This document shows, piece by piece, positions 43,475 through 52,382 of a stretch of 64,000 nt of DNA. Made by a program: the position numbers and the translations under genes. The notes beneath the pieces are model-generated. The model was not told where the DNA came from. It did not search any database and saw only the letters and a list, made by a program, of their open reading frames with translations. The number at the start of each line of letters is the position of its first letter. Position 1 is the first letter of the stretch. The DNA comes from Mycolicibacterium frederiksbergense (lineage in GTDB: Bacteria; Actinomycetota; Actinomycetes; Mycobacteriales; Mycobacteriaceae), in contig NZ_CP038799.1 in NCBI RefSeq assembly GCF_012223425.1, positions 3,828,249 through 3,892,248 of the forward strand, read 5' to 3'.

Positions 43475-44818
43475 GTGGATTCGATGGCGCCTGATGCGAC
43501 GACAATGCGAACATTAGAGAATGCGCGCGGCTCCATCCTAAAGGGTCGCCTCCCTGCGTCTCTCATCGCTAATGCAGCGCTTTACGAGCTTGAATTGAAG
43601 CGAGTATTTGGTAGGACCTGGCAGTTTCTCTGCCACGAAGACGAGATCCCCAATGCGGGTGACTATGTAGTGCGCTACATCGCTGATAACTCAATTATTG
43701 TCGCGCGGCAGCAGGATATGACGATTCGGGCGATGTCGAACTCGTGTCGGCACCGCGGCACGCTGCTTTGCCGAACCGAGTCTGGGAATGAGTCGGCGTT
43801 CCAGTGTCCGTACCACGGTTGGACCTATCGAAACAACGGTGATCTCATCGCGATACCTGCGCAGCAGGCAGTGTACGGTGCTGCGTTCGACAAGAGTCGG
43901 CTAGGGTTGCGCGCTCTGCCGATGCTGGACTCGTACGCGGGCCTTGTCTTCGGGTGTGTGTCGGATGAGGCGCCGGGACTGGATGAGTACCTCGGGGACA
44001 TGCGCTGGTATCTCGACTTGATGATGAAGAAGAGCCCGGCCGGCCTTGAGGCGTGGGGTGCCCCGCAGCGTTGGGTGATTGACGCGAACTGGAAGACCGG
44101 CGCCGATAACTTTGTTGGGGACGGCTATCACACGGTCATGACGCACCGTTCGATGTGTGAGCTGGGGTTGTTACCGCCCGATAATGTGGCCGTTTCGCCG
44201 GCCCACGTCAGCCTATCGGGCGGGCACGGGGCGGGCGTTCTAGGCGCACCACCCGGCATACCCGCACCGCCGTACATGGGCTATCCCGAGGAAGTCGTCT
44301 CCGGTCTCAGCGAGGGTTACGGCGATGACGTCCATGGCGAGTTGCTGAAACGGACGATGTTCATTCATGGCAATGTGTTCCCGAACTTGTCCTTCTTGAA
44401 CGCCTTCATCGCCAAGGACGGGGAGTCTATGCCGGTGCCCATTCTGACCTTGCGGCAATGGCGTCCCTTGGACGCAGCGCGTATGGAGGTGTGGTCGTGG
44501 TTCTTCGTGGAGCGCAACGCGCCCGAAGAGTTCAAGCAGCAGTCGTTTGAGACTTATGTTCGGACGTTCGGGGTCGGGGGTGTCTTCGAGCAGGATGACG
44601 CCGAGATATTCCAGGCTATTACCAAGGGAACACGCGGCGAGTTGGCTGGTGGTGTGGAGCTGAACCTGGAGATGGGACTGGACAATCTGGCTCCTGATCC
44701 AACGTGGCTGGGCCCGGGACGACCGTTGGCCAGTGGCTACGCCGAACAGAATCAGCGCGAGTACTGGAAGCAGTACTTCGACTATCTGGCCACACCGAGA
44801 AGGGATGAGAACGTATGA
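43475..44818 (+). CDS. Rieske aromatic-ring dioxygenase, large (alpha) subunit 1
   Basis: I place the start at GTG 43475, eight bases after AGGAAGG, giving 447 residues. The Rieske cluster ligands are SNSCRHRGTLLCRTES (CxH) and FQCPYHGWTYRNNGDL (CxxH). The mononuclear iron site is GADNFVGDGYHTVMTH, with the bridging Asp and two His. With the beta subunit it would form a hexameric oxygenase that adds O2 to an aromatic ring to give a cis-dihydrodiol. The substrate cannot be read from sequence. The DNA is visibly less G+C rich than the chromosome outside the island, consistent with acquisition. Confidence 0.9.
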   Translation: MDSMAPDATTMRTLENARGSILKGRLPASLIANAALYELELKRVFGRTWQFLCHEDEIPNAGDYVVRYIADNSIIVARQQDMTIRAMSNSCRHRGTLLCRTESGNESAFQCPYHGWTYRNNGDLIAIPAQQAVYGAAFDKSRLGLRALPMLDSYAGLVFGCVSDEAPGLDEYLGDMRWYLDLMMKKSPAGLEAWGAPQRWVIDANWKTGADNFVGDGYHTVMTHRSMCELGLLPPDNVAVSPAHVSLSGGHGAGVLGAPPGIPAPPYMGYPEEVVSGLSEGYGDDVHGELLKRTMFIHGNVFPNLSFLNAFIAKDGESMPVPILTLRQWRPLDAARMEVWSWFFVERNAPEEFKQQSFETYVRTFGVGGVFEQDDAEIFQAITKGTRGELAGGVELNLEMGLDNLAPDPTWLGPGRPLASGYAEQNQREYWKQYFDYLATPRRDENV

Positions 44819-45357
44819 CGACAACGGTGCCGCAGGATCCACCTCAGGCTGCGAGGGTTTCGCGCGACGTGCGCGAGGAAATCGAAGACTTCCTTTTCGA
44901 CGAGGCCGATCTGTTGGATCGCGATGAGTTCGAAGAGTGGCTGGAATTGCTGGCACCGAATGTGCACTATTTCGCGCGCGTCCGTCAGACGCTTCGCAGA
45001 GCAGGTGGCCCGGGGTTCTCTGAGCGCTCTATGCACCTGAGTGATAACTACACGAGTCTGAAGATGCGTATTCAGCGGCACCGAACGTCGTCGGATTGGG
45101 CTGAGGATCCTCCGTCGCGGATCCGGCACTACATCACCAATGTCAGGGTCAGGTCTGGTGAGGACGGCGATGAGTACCGTGTGACGTCGAATGCGTTGCT
45201 GGTGCGCACGCGCGGGGACGAAGCCAAGGCGGAGACAGTTTCTGCCGAGCGCCGAGACATTATTCGTCGCGACGAGACGGGTTTGAAACTGGTCCAGCGC
45301 GAGATCCTGCTGGATCACACCACGTTGCCCACGCACAACCTGTCATTCTGGATCTAA
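44815..45357 (+). CDS. Rieske aromatic-ring dioxygenase, small (beta) subunit 1
   Basis: This 180-residue protein overlaps the alpha gene by four bases (ATGA). It has the beta-subunit NTF2-like fold: VREEIEDFLFDEADLLDRDE, FEEWLELLAPNVHYFARVRQ, SDNYTSLKMRIQRHRTSSDW and a C-terminus REILLDHTTLPTHNLSFWI. Beta subunits are structural and influence substrate range. It pairs with the alpha subunit at 43475. Confidence 0.9.
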   Translation: MTTTVPQDPPQAARVSRDVREEIEDFLFDEADLLDRDEFEEWLELLAPNVHYFARVRQTLRRAGGPGFSERSMHLSDNYTSLKMRIQRHRTSSDWAEDPPSRIRHYITNVRVRSGEDGDEYRVTSNALLVRTRGDEAKAETVSAERRDIIRRDETGLKLVQREILLDHTTLPTHNLSFWI

Positions 45358-45463
45358 GGTGCCGGTGAGCTTGACATCATTACGGCGGCGCCTCCGCCGA
45401 AACTCCGGCCCACGAACGTTGTGGCCGAGCGAATTTGGGTCTGTCCTTAAGGTAGGCCGGTAG

Positions 45464-46494
45464 GTGCGCGCAGCTATTTATCACGGTCGCGAAGACGTGC
45501 GGATTGAAGAGCTTCCCGACCCGAGTCCACGTGCGGGCGAAGTGGTCATCGAGGTGGCCCGAGCGGGGATCTGCGGCACAGACCTGCATGAGTACATCGC
45601 CGGTCCGATGCATGCTGCGCCAGGGGTCGTCATTGGCCACGAATATTCCGGGACGGTGGTCGGCGTCGGGTCCGGCGTGCGCGAGTTCACCGAAGGTGAC
45701 CGAGTCTGCGGCGTCGGCGTTTTCGGCTGCGGTGAATGCGGCTTCTGCAAACAGGGCGCTGAAGCACTCTGCGGAGCAGTCGGTTTCATCGGCTTCGCTG
45801 TCAACGGAGCGCTTGCCCGCTACGCGTCGTTGCCGACGAAGGCGTTGTTTCGCATCCCGGATGAGATCAGTCTCGCCGAGGCTGCCGTCGTTGAACCGAT
45901 CGCGTCGGCGTACCACGCTGTCCGCCGTAGCGGGTTGGCAGCGGGTGGGACCGTCTTCATCGCCGGCGCTGGCCCGATCGGCCTCGCCCTGGTGCAATTC
46001 TCACTTGCCCAAGGTGCGACTCAGGTCATCGTCAGTGAGGTTTCGGCGACGCGCCGCGTTGCCGCCCACCGGGTCGGGGCTACGCGCGTAATCGATCCTC
46101 TGGCGGAGGATGCAGTTGAGGTGGTTCGGACGTTGACGAACGGAAACGGCGTCGACATCTCCTTCGACGCTGCGGGCGTACAACCCGCGCTTGATGCGGC
46201 GTTGGGCGTGCTGCGCCCCGCGGTCGATTGATGGTCGTGGCGATTTGGGAGGCCCCGGCCGGTATCGACATCAATCGAAGCGTCATGCGCGAAGCCAATA
46301 TCGGCTTTTCATTTTGTTACGAAGCGCAAAGGCAGGTCCCGGCGATTCTTGACTTACTAGCTACGGGGGCGATCAGCCTCGGTGAACTGATCACCGACGA
46401 GATCCCGTTGGATGCCGTGGTCAGTCAGGGTCTCGAGGAACTGCGCGTCAACCGCGATGCACACGTAAAAATTCTGATCGACCCATCGGCATAG
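45464..46494 (+). pseudogene. Zinc-dependent alcohol dehydrogenase, split by one frameshift
   Basis: The 5' frame (45464-46231) carries the catalytic zinc region GICGTDLHEYIAGPMHAAPG, GHEYSGTVVGVGSG, the structural zinc cysteines in GVFGCGECGFCKQGAEALCG and the NAD fold VFIAGAGPIGLALVQFSLAQ. It ends abnormally at ALGVLRPAVD. The correct continuation (VVAIWEAPAGIDINRSV to VKILIDPSA) is in the frame of 46228-46494. One missing G near 46219-46221 would restore LRPGGRLMVVAIW. The full protein would be a 2,3-butanediol/sorbitol-dehydrogenase-like enzyme of about 343 residues. It is either a recent pseudogene or a sequencing error. Confidence 0.85.
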
Positions 46495-46546
46495 CACGAC
46501 CGGTATCGCGCCGTCGATTGTCACGCCGCCCCACCAAAGGAGTTAA

Positions 46547-47800
46547 GTGTCCGCGAATATGGAGAGTCTGTTCGACGGTCTGACAGTCCTCGAGCTGGGG
46601 CACGTGATCGCGGCGCCTTTCGCTGCCTCGCTGATCGGCGACTTCGGAGCACAGGTCATCAAGATCGAAGACCCCGGCTCAGGCGACATGTTGCGTAGGT
46701 CCGGTCCGAGGAAAGACGGAGTGCCCCTCTGGTGGAAGTCCGCGGCCCGGAACAAGTCAAGCGTCGCTATCGATCTGCGTCTCCCCGAGGGGCAAGCGCT
46801 CGTGCGCAAAATGGTCGAACGCGCAGACGTGGTGATCGAAAACTTCCGCCCGGGAACGCTTGAGCGCTGGGGACTGGGATGGGAGGAACTGCACGCAGCG
46901 AACCCGCGGCTGATCATGTTGCGGATTTCTGGGTACGGCCAAATCGGCCCGGAGAGCGCAAAGCCGGGATACGGACGGGTCGGCGAGGCCATGAGCGGAG
47001 CGGTACACATCACCGGGCATCCTGACCGGCCACCGACGCATTTCGGTTTCTCCCTCGGCGATGTCACGACAGGAATCATGGGTGCATTCGCTGTTGCCGG
47101 AGCACTGTTCAAACGCGAAGCGATCGGGGATCGCTTCGATGGGGAATGTATCGACCTGGCTCTCTACGAATCACTGTTCCGTGGTATCGACTGGCAGGTC
47201 ATCCTCTACGACCAGTTGAACTTTGTTGCCGAGCGTCAGGGCAATCAGTTCCAGGTCAGCCCGTCACCGGTGTCAGACACGTATCTCAGTGGCGATGGGG
47301 TGTGGTACACCGTGGCGACCGGCACAGTTCGGTCAGTGCAGAGCCTGCTCGAACTGCTGGGCGGCACGACTCTGCGCAACGATCCGAAGTACGCGACTCA
47401 GGAACTGCAGATGTTGCACCGCGAGGAGCTCGGCGAGATGGTTCGCCAGTGGTTCGCCGAAAACAACTCCGATATCGTCGAAAAGGCCTGCGCGAGCTCC
47501 GGTGTCGTGGCTGCGCGGATCTTCACGCCGGCAGAGATGTTCTCCAGTCCCACGTTCGCGGCTCGCCAGAGCCTGGTCGAGGTCGCTGACCAGGAATTGG
47601 GTCCGGTCCGCGTCACCGGGGTGGTGCCGAGGTTGACGAACTTTCCCGGATCCGTGCGCAGCACTGGGCCCGGTCTCGGGATCCACGGCAAAGGGGTGCT
47701 GACCGAGTGGCTCGGCATGGCCGACTCGGAGTACGAGGCGCTGGTATCGAGTGGTGTCGTCGGGGCGGTCGACGTTGACGGAGAGGTTCCCGGGCATTGA
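46547..47800 (+). CDS. Class III (CaiB/BaiF) CoA-transferase
   Basis: This 417-residue protein starts at GTG 46547 behind AAGGAG. Family features include LTVLELGHVIAAPFAASLIG, VIKIEDPGSGDMLRRSGPRK, NKSSVAIDLRLPEGQALVRK and the catalytic Asp in FGFSLGDVTTGIMGAFAVAG. It moves CoA between acids, so here it would activate the pathway acid without ATP. The next gene starts inside its stop codon. It is placed directly ahead of the Ltp-like, DUF35 and hydratase genes, which need CoA esters. Confidence 0.88.
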   Translation: MSANMESLFDGLTVLELGHVIAAPFAASLIGDFGAQVIKIEDPGSGDMLRRSGPRKDGVPLWWKSAARNKSSVAIDLRLPEGQALVRKMVERADVVIENFRPGTLERWGLGWEELHAANPRLIMLRISGYGQIGPESAKPGYGRVGEAMSGAVHITGHPDRPPTHFGFSLGDVTTGIMGAFAVAGALFKREAIGDRFDGECIDLALYESLFRGIDWQVILYDQLNFVAERQGNQFQVSPSPVSDTYLSGDGVWYTVATGTVRSVQSLLELLGGTTLRNDPKYATQELQMLHREELGEMVRQWFAENNSDIVEKACASSGVVAARIFTPAEMFSSPTFAARQSLVEVADQELGPVRVTGVVPRLTNFPGSVRSTGPGLGIHGKGVLTEWLGMADSEYEALVSSGVVGAVDVDGEVPGH

Positions 47801-48963
47801 GTTCGCTGCGCGACAAGGCTTGCATCGTCGGCGTTGGTCATACGGCCTACCGTCGTGATGGCACTGAGTCGGCAACGGACCTTGGCCTGCAACTCGAAGC
47901 GGCCCATGCCGCGATCGTGGATGCCGGGTTGTCGGCTGGCGAGATCGATGGGCTCATCTGCCCGATCAACGGTGGCACGGCCGAAGATTTTATCGCGAAT
48001 CTCGGCCTGACGCATGTTCGTTACGCGGTGACTTCCCATACCGGAGGCGCGGCAAGTGTGGCGGGTCTGGCAACTGCGGCGATGGCGGTTTGGTCGGGCG
48101 TCGCGCGGCATGTCCTCATTCCCGCGGGCTGGTGTGGGTACTCAGGTCCGCGTGCCCGCGGGATGGCATCGAGCGCGGACATGGCGATAGGCAAGGTTGT
48201 CCGGGATTATTACGCGCCACAGGGCGCGGTGTCGGCCGTGCACCAGTATGCGCTCGTGGCCGACCGATACGTCCGCAAGTATGACGTGCCGCCTGAAGCG
48301 ATGGGGGCGGTGGCAGTCGCGTTTCGTGCTAACGCGCAGCTCAACTCGAATGCGGTGATGTGCGGCCGTGAGCTGACGATGCAGGAGTATCTCGACGCTC
48401 CACCGATCAGTACGCCGTTTCGTTTGTTCGATTGCAGTCTGGAGACCGACGGCGCAGCGGCGGTGGTGGTATCAGCGGCCGATCGTGCGGCTGACAGCCC
48501 GCACCGGCCGGTGTTTGTGATGAGTGTGGCCGAAGGTCGCCCATTTCCCGTCGATGAGTTCGCCAACAGGGCCGACCCATTGGAGATTGGGCTTGCCGAG
48601 GCGGCGCCGCGCGCATTTGCCGACGCTGGTGTCACCCCGTCTGACATCGATCTGCTCGAGGTTTACGACAGTTTCACTGTCAACGTGTTGCGGCAGATCG
48701 AAGCGGCCGGGTTCTGTAAGCCAGGCGAAGCAGCGGATTTCGTTCTCGACGGATGTATCGCCGCTGACGGTTCGTTGCCCACGAATCTCAACGGCGGTTT
48801 GTTATCCGAAGCCCACGTGCAAGGCATGAACAATCTGGTCGAGGCGGTGCGGCAGCTGCGCGGTGGTTTACCGCAGCGGCAGGTCCACAATGCGGAGTTG
48901 GCGGTAGTGACCGGTATGGGCGGCGGATGGGGTTCAGGTGCTCTCGCGATATTGCGTCGGTGA
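47797..48963 (+). CDS. Thiolase-fold Ltp-like protein, probable retro-aldolase
   Basis: This 388-residue protein starts at TTG 47797 (TTGA overlap). It belongs to the lipid-transfer/SCP-X thiolase group: KACIVGVGHTAYRRDG, HAAIVDAGLSAGEIDGLICP, DRYVRKYDVPPEAMGAVAVA and DIDLLEVYDSFTVNVLRQIE. The segment where true thiolases carry the nucleophilic Cys reads VTSHTGGAASVAGLATAAMA, without Cys. The same loss is described in Ltp2-type retro-aldolases of steroid side-chain degradation, which act with a DUF35 partner. The following gene is such a DUF35 protein. C-C cleavage of a beta-hydroxyacyl-CoA is the inferred role. Confidence 0.8.
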   Translation: MSSLRDKACIVGVGHTAYRRDGTESATDLGLQLEAAHAAIVDAGLSAGEIDGLICPINGGTAEDFIANLGLTHVRYAVTSHTGGAASVAGLATAAMAVWSGVARHVLIPAGWCGYSGPRARGMASSADMAIGKVVRDYYAPQGAVSAVHQYALVADRYVRKYDVPPEAMGAVAVAFRANAQLNSNAVMCGRELTMQEYLDAPPISTPFRLFDCSLETDGAAAVVVSAADRAADSPHRPVFVMSVAEGRPFPVDEFANRADPLEIGLAEAAPRAFADAGVTPSDIDLLEVYDSFTVNVLRQIEAAGFCKPGEAADFVLDGCIAADGSLPTNLNGGLLSEAHVQGMNNLVEAVRQLRGGLPQRQVHNAELAVVTGMGGGWGSGALAILRR

Positions 48964-48999
48964 CAGCGTTGTGACTGGCCGGTTCACAAGGGGACCGAT

Positions 49000-49458
49000 G
49001 TGACACGAACGGGACCGGATGTCGCAGCACCGCCGTTGCCATCCCTGGAGGGTCTCACGGCCCAGTTCTATGAGCATTGCCGACGTGAAGAGCTGTCGTT
49101 TCAGCGTTGTTCAGGGTGCGGCCGTTGGCGTCACGTTCCTCGCCTGACGTGCGCGCGCTGCGGCAGTGACGCTTGGTCTTGGCAGAGGTCGTCGGGCAGG
49201 GGAGTGGTATTCAGCCACACGGTTATTCACCGCGCGCTGCATCCCGGGTTCGACCAGGCCGTCCCGTTCGTGTGCGCCGTCGTCGAAATGGATGAGGGTG
49301 TGCGGATGGTGGCACGGATGGTGGGCGTAGTTGCCGACCGGACGGCGATGCTGGTTGATGCGGCCGTCGAGGTTGTCTATGTGCACGTCGCCGATGATGT
49401 TGTGCTGCCGGCATTTCGGCTGCCCGCTGCGGAAGTGCGGGGCGATGACCGCCGCTGA
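49000..49458 (+). CDS. DUF35 OB-fold protein with zinc ribbon
   Basis: This 152-residue protein starts at GTG 49000. The N-terminal helix (LTAQFYEHCRREELSFQRCS) leads to a zinc ribbon with paired CxxC (QRCSGCGRWRHVPRLTCARC). An OB-fold follows (GVVFSHTVIHRALHPGFDQA, VPFVCAVVEMDEGVRMVARM). In steroid-type pathways DUF35 proteins form the active complex with Ltp aldolases and link them to a hydratase. The gene lies between the Ltp-like and hydratase genes and overlaps the latter by 14 bases, which supports such a complex. Confidence 0.87.
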   Translation: MTRTGPDVAAPPLPSLEGLTAQFYEHCRREELSFQRCSGCGRWRHVPRLTCARCGSDAWSWQRSSGRGVVFSHTVIHRALHPGFDQAVPFVCAVVEMDEGVRMVARMVGVVADRTAMLVDAAVEVVYVHVADDVVLPAFRLPAAEVRGDDRR

Positions 49459-50491
49459 CGAGTTACGCGATCGTGTCGGTGAGAAGATCGGATTCCGGGG
49501 CGCCGACTCGGTGACGCAGAACGACATCCGCCGCAAACTGGAGGTTTTCACCTTTTCCTGTCCGCTGCATGACGACGAGGCGGCAGCGAAGGCGAACGGG
49601 TACCTCGGCGTTGTGGCCCCGGTGACGATGACCCCGCTGTGGGGGCTGCCGCCGTATTGGGCACCCGGACAGCCCAGTCCCTATCTGGTCGACGGGCAGG
49701 AGATGACGGGCAACATCACCGACACGCTGGCTCTGCCGTTCAGCCGATCGGTCAACGTCAGCAGCGAGTGGCAGTACCACGCACCGCTGTACTTGGGGGA
49801 CAGGTTGCAGGGGACTACGACGATCATCTCGGTAGAGCAGAAGCGCACCCGGGTGGGTACCGGAGTCTTCCTGCAATACGAGTCGGAGTACGTGAAGGTT
49901 TCGGGAGAACTGGTCGCGCGCAACCGAAATACCGTCTTCAACTACGTCCCAGACGACGCCTCCAGGCCTGAGCCCGGCACTTCGGCCCGCGCCCAGCAGG
50001 GCGACCGAGGTCGGAGCCCACGCCCCGTCGACGATGCCGATACCGGTGTCGATTGGAACACGCCACTCGAGTTCGACGACGTTACGGTCGGTGCGCAAGT
50101 GCGCGGGCCGGCCTTGGCCCTGACTTACCAGCGCATGGTGATGAACATTGCCGCGGATCGCATGTTTTCCGGGATACACCACAGCGCCGCGGCCGCTCAT
50201 GCCGCGGGGCTTGCCGACATCATCTTCAATACTCGTGGCCTGGAAGCCCTTTTCGAGACCGGGCTTCGTCGATGGATGGGCCTTCGCGGCAGGTTGGTGC
50301 AGCTGGGTCCGTTTAAGATGAGTGCCTCGGTTCACCCGGGCGACGTGGTGCAGGCGCGATGGACGGTGACCGGCAAGCATGCGCAGGCCGGCGCAGACGT
50401 CGTAGATCTCCAATTCGGTGTCTTCGCCGGGGATCGGCAAGCGGCGCAAGGGGTTGCCGCCATTCATCTCAACGGCAAAAAGCAATGCTGA
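49445..50491 (+). CDS. Double-hotdog MaoC-type acyl-CoA hydratase/dehydratase
   Basis: From ATG 49445 (MTAADELRDRVGEKIGFRGA) the product has 348 residues. The N-terminal hotdog (FAS1-type dehydratase-like) includes APVTMTPLWGLPPYWAPGQP and NVSSEWQYHAPLYLGDRLQG. The C-terminal hotdog contains TYQRMVMNIAADRMFSGIHH then SAAAAHAAGLADIIFNTRG, in the position of the hydratase-2 motif, with a His-His-Ser instead of the more usual His-x-Asp. It would add water to an enoyl-CoA. The overlap with DUF35 recalls the ChsH1/ChsH2-DUF35 arrangement of steroid degradation. Confidence 0.8.
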   Translation: MTAADELRDRVGEKIGFRGADSVTQNDIRRKLEVFTFSCPLHDDEAAAKANGYLGVVAPVTMTPLWGLPPYWAPGQPSPYLVDGQEMTGNITDTLALPFSRSVNVSSEWQYHAPLYLGDRLQGTTTIISVEQKRTRVGTGVFLQYESEYVKVSGELVARNRNTVFNYVPDDASRPEPGTSARAQQGDRGRSPRPVDDADTGVDWNTPLEFDDVTVGAQVRGPALALTYQRMVMNIAADRMFSGIHHSAAAAHAAGLADIIFNTRGLEALFETGLRRWMGLRGRLVQLGPFKMSASVHPGDVVQARWTVTGKHAQAGADVVDLQFGVFAGDRQAAQGVAAIHLNGKKQC

Positions 50492-50521
50492 TCAGAGTTC
50501 TGTAGGAGAAGGAGGGTTCCG

Positions 50522-50719
50522 ATGAGTGTTATCAAGGCGGACGTGGAGGTCTGCCAGGGCTACGCGAACTGTGTCGTTGCAGCGGCCGACGTCTTTGACA
50601 TCGGTGATACGGGAACTGTTGTCATTCTTGATGACACGGTAGCCGAGAGCGATGAGGCGCGGATTGTCACTGCGATTCGCAGTTGCCCCGTCTCGGCTCT
50701 ACGCCTCGAAACGGCCTGA
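50522..50719 (+). CDS. Small [3Fe-4S]/[4Fe-4S] ferredoxin
   Basis: This 65-residue protein starts at ATG 50522 behind AAGGAGG. Cluster ligands are in EVCQGYANCVVAAADVFDI (Cys-x5-Cys) and the terminal RSCPVSALRLE (Cys-Pro). That three-cysteine set is the [3Fe-4S]-type seen with cytochromes P450 and some Rieske oxygenases. It is the only ferredoxin in the window. No ferredoxin reductase is visible, so the electron source must lie elsewhere. Confidence 0.88.
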   Translation: MSVIKADVEVCQGYANCVVAAADVFDIGDTGTVVILDDTVAESDEARIVTAIRSCPVSALRLETA

Positions 50720-50966
50720 GTGAGACGGCCGTGAACGGCGCAAGTATCAGGGGGTCGGATGCATGGTGGAGACGAGTCGGATCGTCGAATGTCCTTGAGT
50801 CTCAACCGACATGAGTTCTCGTGTATTGCATCCTCAATCAGGATCTGGCTCCACTTCCACTTCGACGCGTGAGATCGGTGCCCGGCAGACGCGGTGACGG
50901 TTTGTGGTGATTTGAGTTACGGCTGTCTCGGGGTGATTCGGGCATTACAGCAAGGGAAAGGTACCG

Positions 50967-52382
50967 ATGACGTTAAAAATGAGTACTTCAGGCGGTTCGG
51001 ACACGACCGCTCGTAGTCTCGTCGATGTCGATCGCGGGGAGATCAGTCGGGAAATCTTCACCGATGCTTCGATTTTCAACCGTGAGTTGGAGTATTTGTT
51101 TCCGCGGAGCTGGTTGTTTGTGGGTCATGCCACGCAGGTGTCTGCGCCGGGTCAGTTCTTCTCGTCGAGGATGGGCTCGGATCCGGTGCTGTTGACCCGT
51201 GACGCTCAGGGTGGTGTGAATGTCTTGCTCAATTCGTGCCGACATCGGGGTATGGCGGTGTGTCGCTACGACGAGGGTCGCGCGCTCCAGTTCACCTGTC
51301 CCTATCATGGCTGGTCGTACTCGATGGACGGTTCGCTGGTGTCCACCCCGGGGGATTTGCACGGTGTGCCGCAGCAGGGCATGGCCTACGGCAACGGCCT
51401 TGACAAAGCGGCCTGGGGACTTGTCAGGGCTGCCAAGGTGCACAATTACAAGGGCCTGGTATTCGCGTGCTGGGATCCAGCGGCCCCGGATTTCGATGAG
51501 TACGTCGGGGGCTTTCATCATTGGCTGGATAACCTGTCTGATGCTTTTGATGGCACCGAAGGTGGTACCGAGGTGTTCCGTGGGGTGCAGAAGTGGCGCA
51601 TCAAATCGAACTGGAAATTCGTGTCAGAGAATTTCTTGGGCGATACCTATCACGGGGCGACGACCCATGCCTCGGTTGAACAGGTGGGCATCGGGCCGGG
51701 TGGCAGAAATTCACGACGTCACGGTGAACGACAGGATCAGGGTGGTTTTTCGAAGGGCCGTGTGAAGACGTCGTTTCGGATGGGCCATGGCGCGTCGGAC
51801 AATCTGGCGTATGAGATTCCCTATCCTGAGTTCGCCGAAGAACCGGCCTTGAGTGAGTACTTCTCCCAGGCGTGGGCGGTCCGCAAGGAGCGACTGCAGG
51901 CGCAGGGCAGACAGCTCGGTGGTCGTGGCCCAGCGACGATGTTCCCCAATATGTCGTTCTCCGCCGGTTTTCCGCGGACGATCCTGGTGTCACACCCGAT
52001 CAGCCCCACCGAAACCGAAGTGTGGCGGTGGTACCTCATCGACAAGAACGCACCCGATGATGTACGTGACTGGCTGCGCCGCTATTACATGCGCTACTCG
52101 GGTCCTGGAGGGATGACGGAGCAAGACGATATGGAGAACTGGAATTACGCGACGCAGGCCAGCCAGGGCGTGATAGCCCGGCGCTATCCCTACAACTATC
52201 AGCAGGGTCTCGATATGGAAACTCCCAGTGCGCTCGACCAGGCTGTGCATTCTCACCACCCCATCGCAGGCGAGGTGAATGCACGCGCCTTTTACCGGCG
52301 ATGGGCCGAGTTCACCGACAACCTCTCGTGGCCTCAACTCATCGAACTTGCCAAATCCGACGAGAGAGCCGCACGGTCGTGA
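50967..52382 (+). CDS. Rieske aromatic-ring dioxygenase, large (alpha) subunit 2
   Basis: This 471-residue protein starts at ATG 50967 after GGGAAAGG. The Rieske ligands are LLNSCRHRGMAVCRYDEG and FTCPYHGWSYSMDGSL. The mononuclear site is VSENFLGDTYHGATTH. Later family sequence includes ATMFPNMSFSAGFPRTILVS and TETEVWRWYLIDKNAPDDVR. All metal ligands and the bridging Asp are intact. Its closest look-alike in the window is the third alpha subunit (59400-60717), and it is less similar to alpha 1. Confidence 0.92.
   Translation: MTLKMSTSGGSDTTARSLVDVDRGEISREIFTDASIFNRELEYLFPRSWLFVGHATQVSAPGQFFSSRMGSDPVLLTRDAQGGVNVLLNSCRHRGMAVCRYDEGRALQFTCPYHGWSYSMDGSLVSTPGDLHGVPQQGMAYGNGLDKAAWGLVRAAKVHNYKGLVFACWDPAAPDFDEYVGGFHHWLDNLSDAFDGTEGGTEVFRGVQKWRIKSNWKFVSENFLGDTYHGATTHASVEQVGIGPGGRNSRRHGERQDQGGFSKGRVKTSFRMGHGASDNLAYEIPYPEFAEEPALSEYFSQAWAVRKERLQAQGRQLGGRGPATMFPNMSFSAGFPRTILVSHPISPTETEVWRWYLIDKNAPDDVRDWLRRYYMRYSGPGGMTEQDDMENWNYATQASQGVIARRYPYNYQQGLDMETPSALDQAVHSHHPIAGEVNARAFYRRWAEFTDNLSWPQLIELAKSDERAARS

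Noticed and set aside
47797-48963. Ordinary acetyl-CoA acetyltransferase
   Set aside because: The expected nucleophilic Cys is not seen and the gene is coupled to a DUF35 partner; an Ltp-type aldolase fits better.
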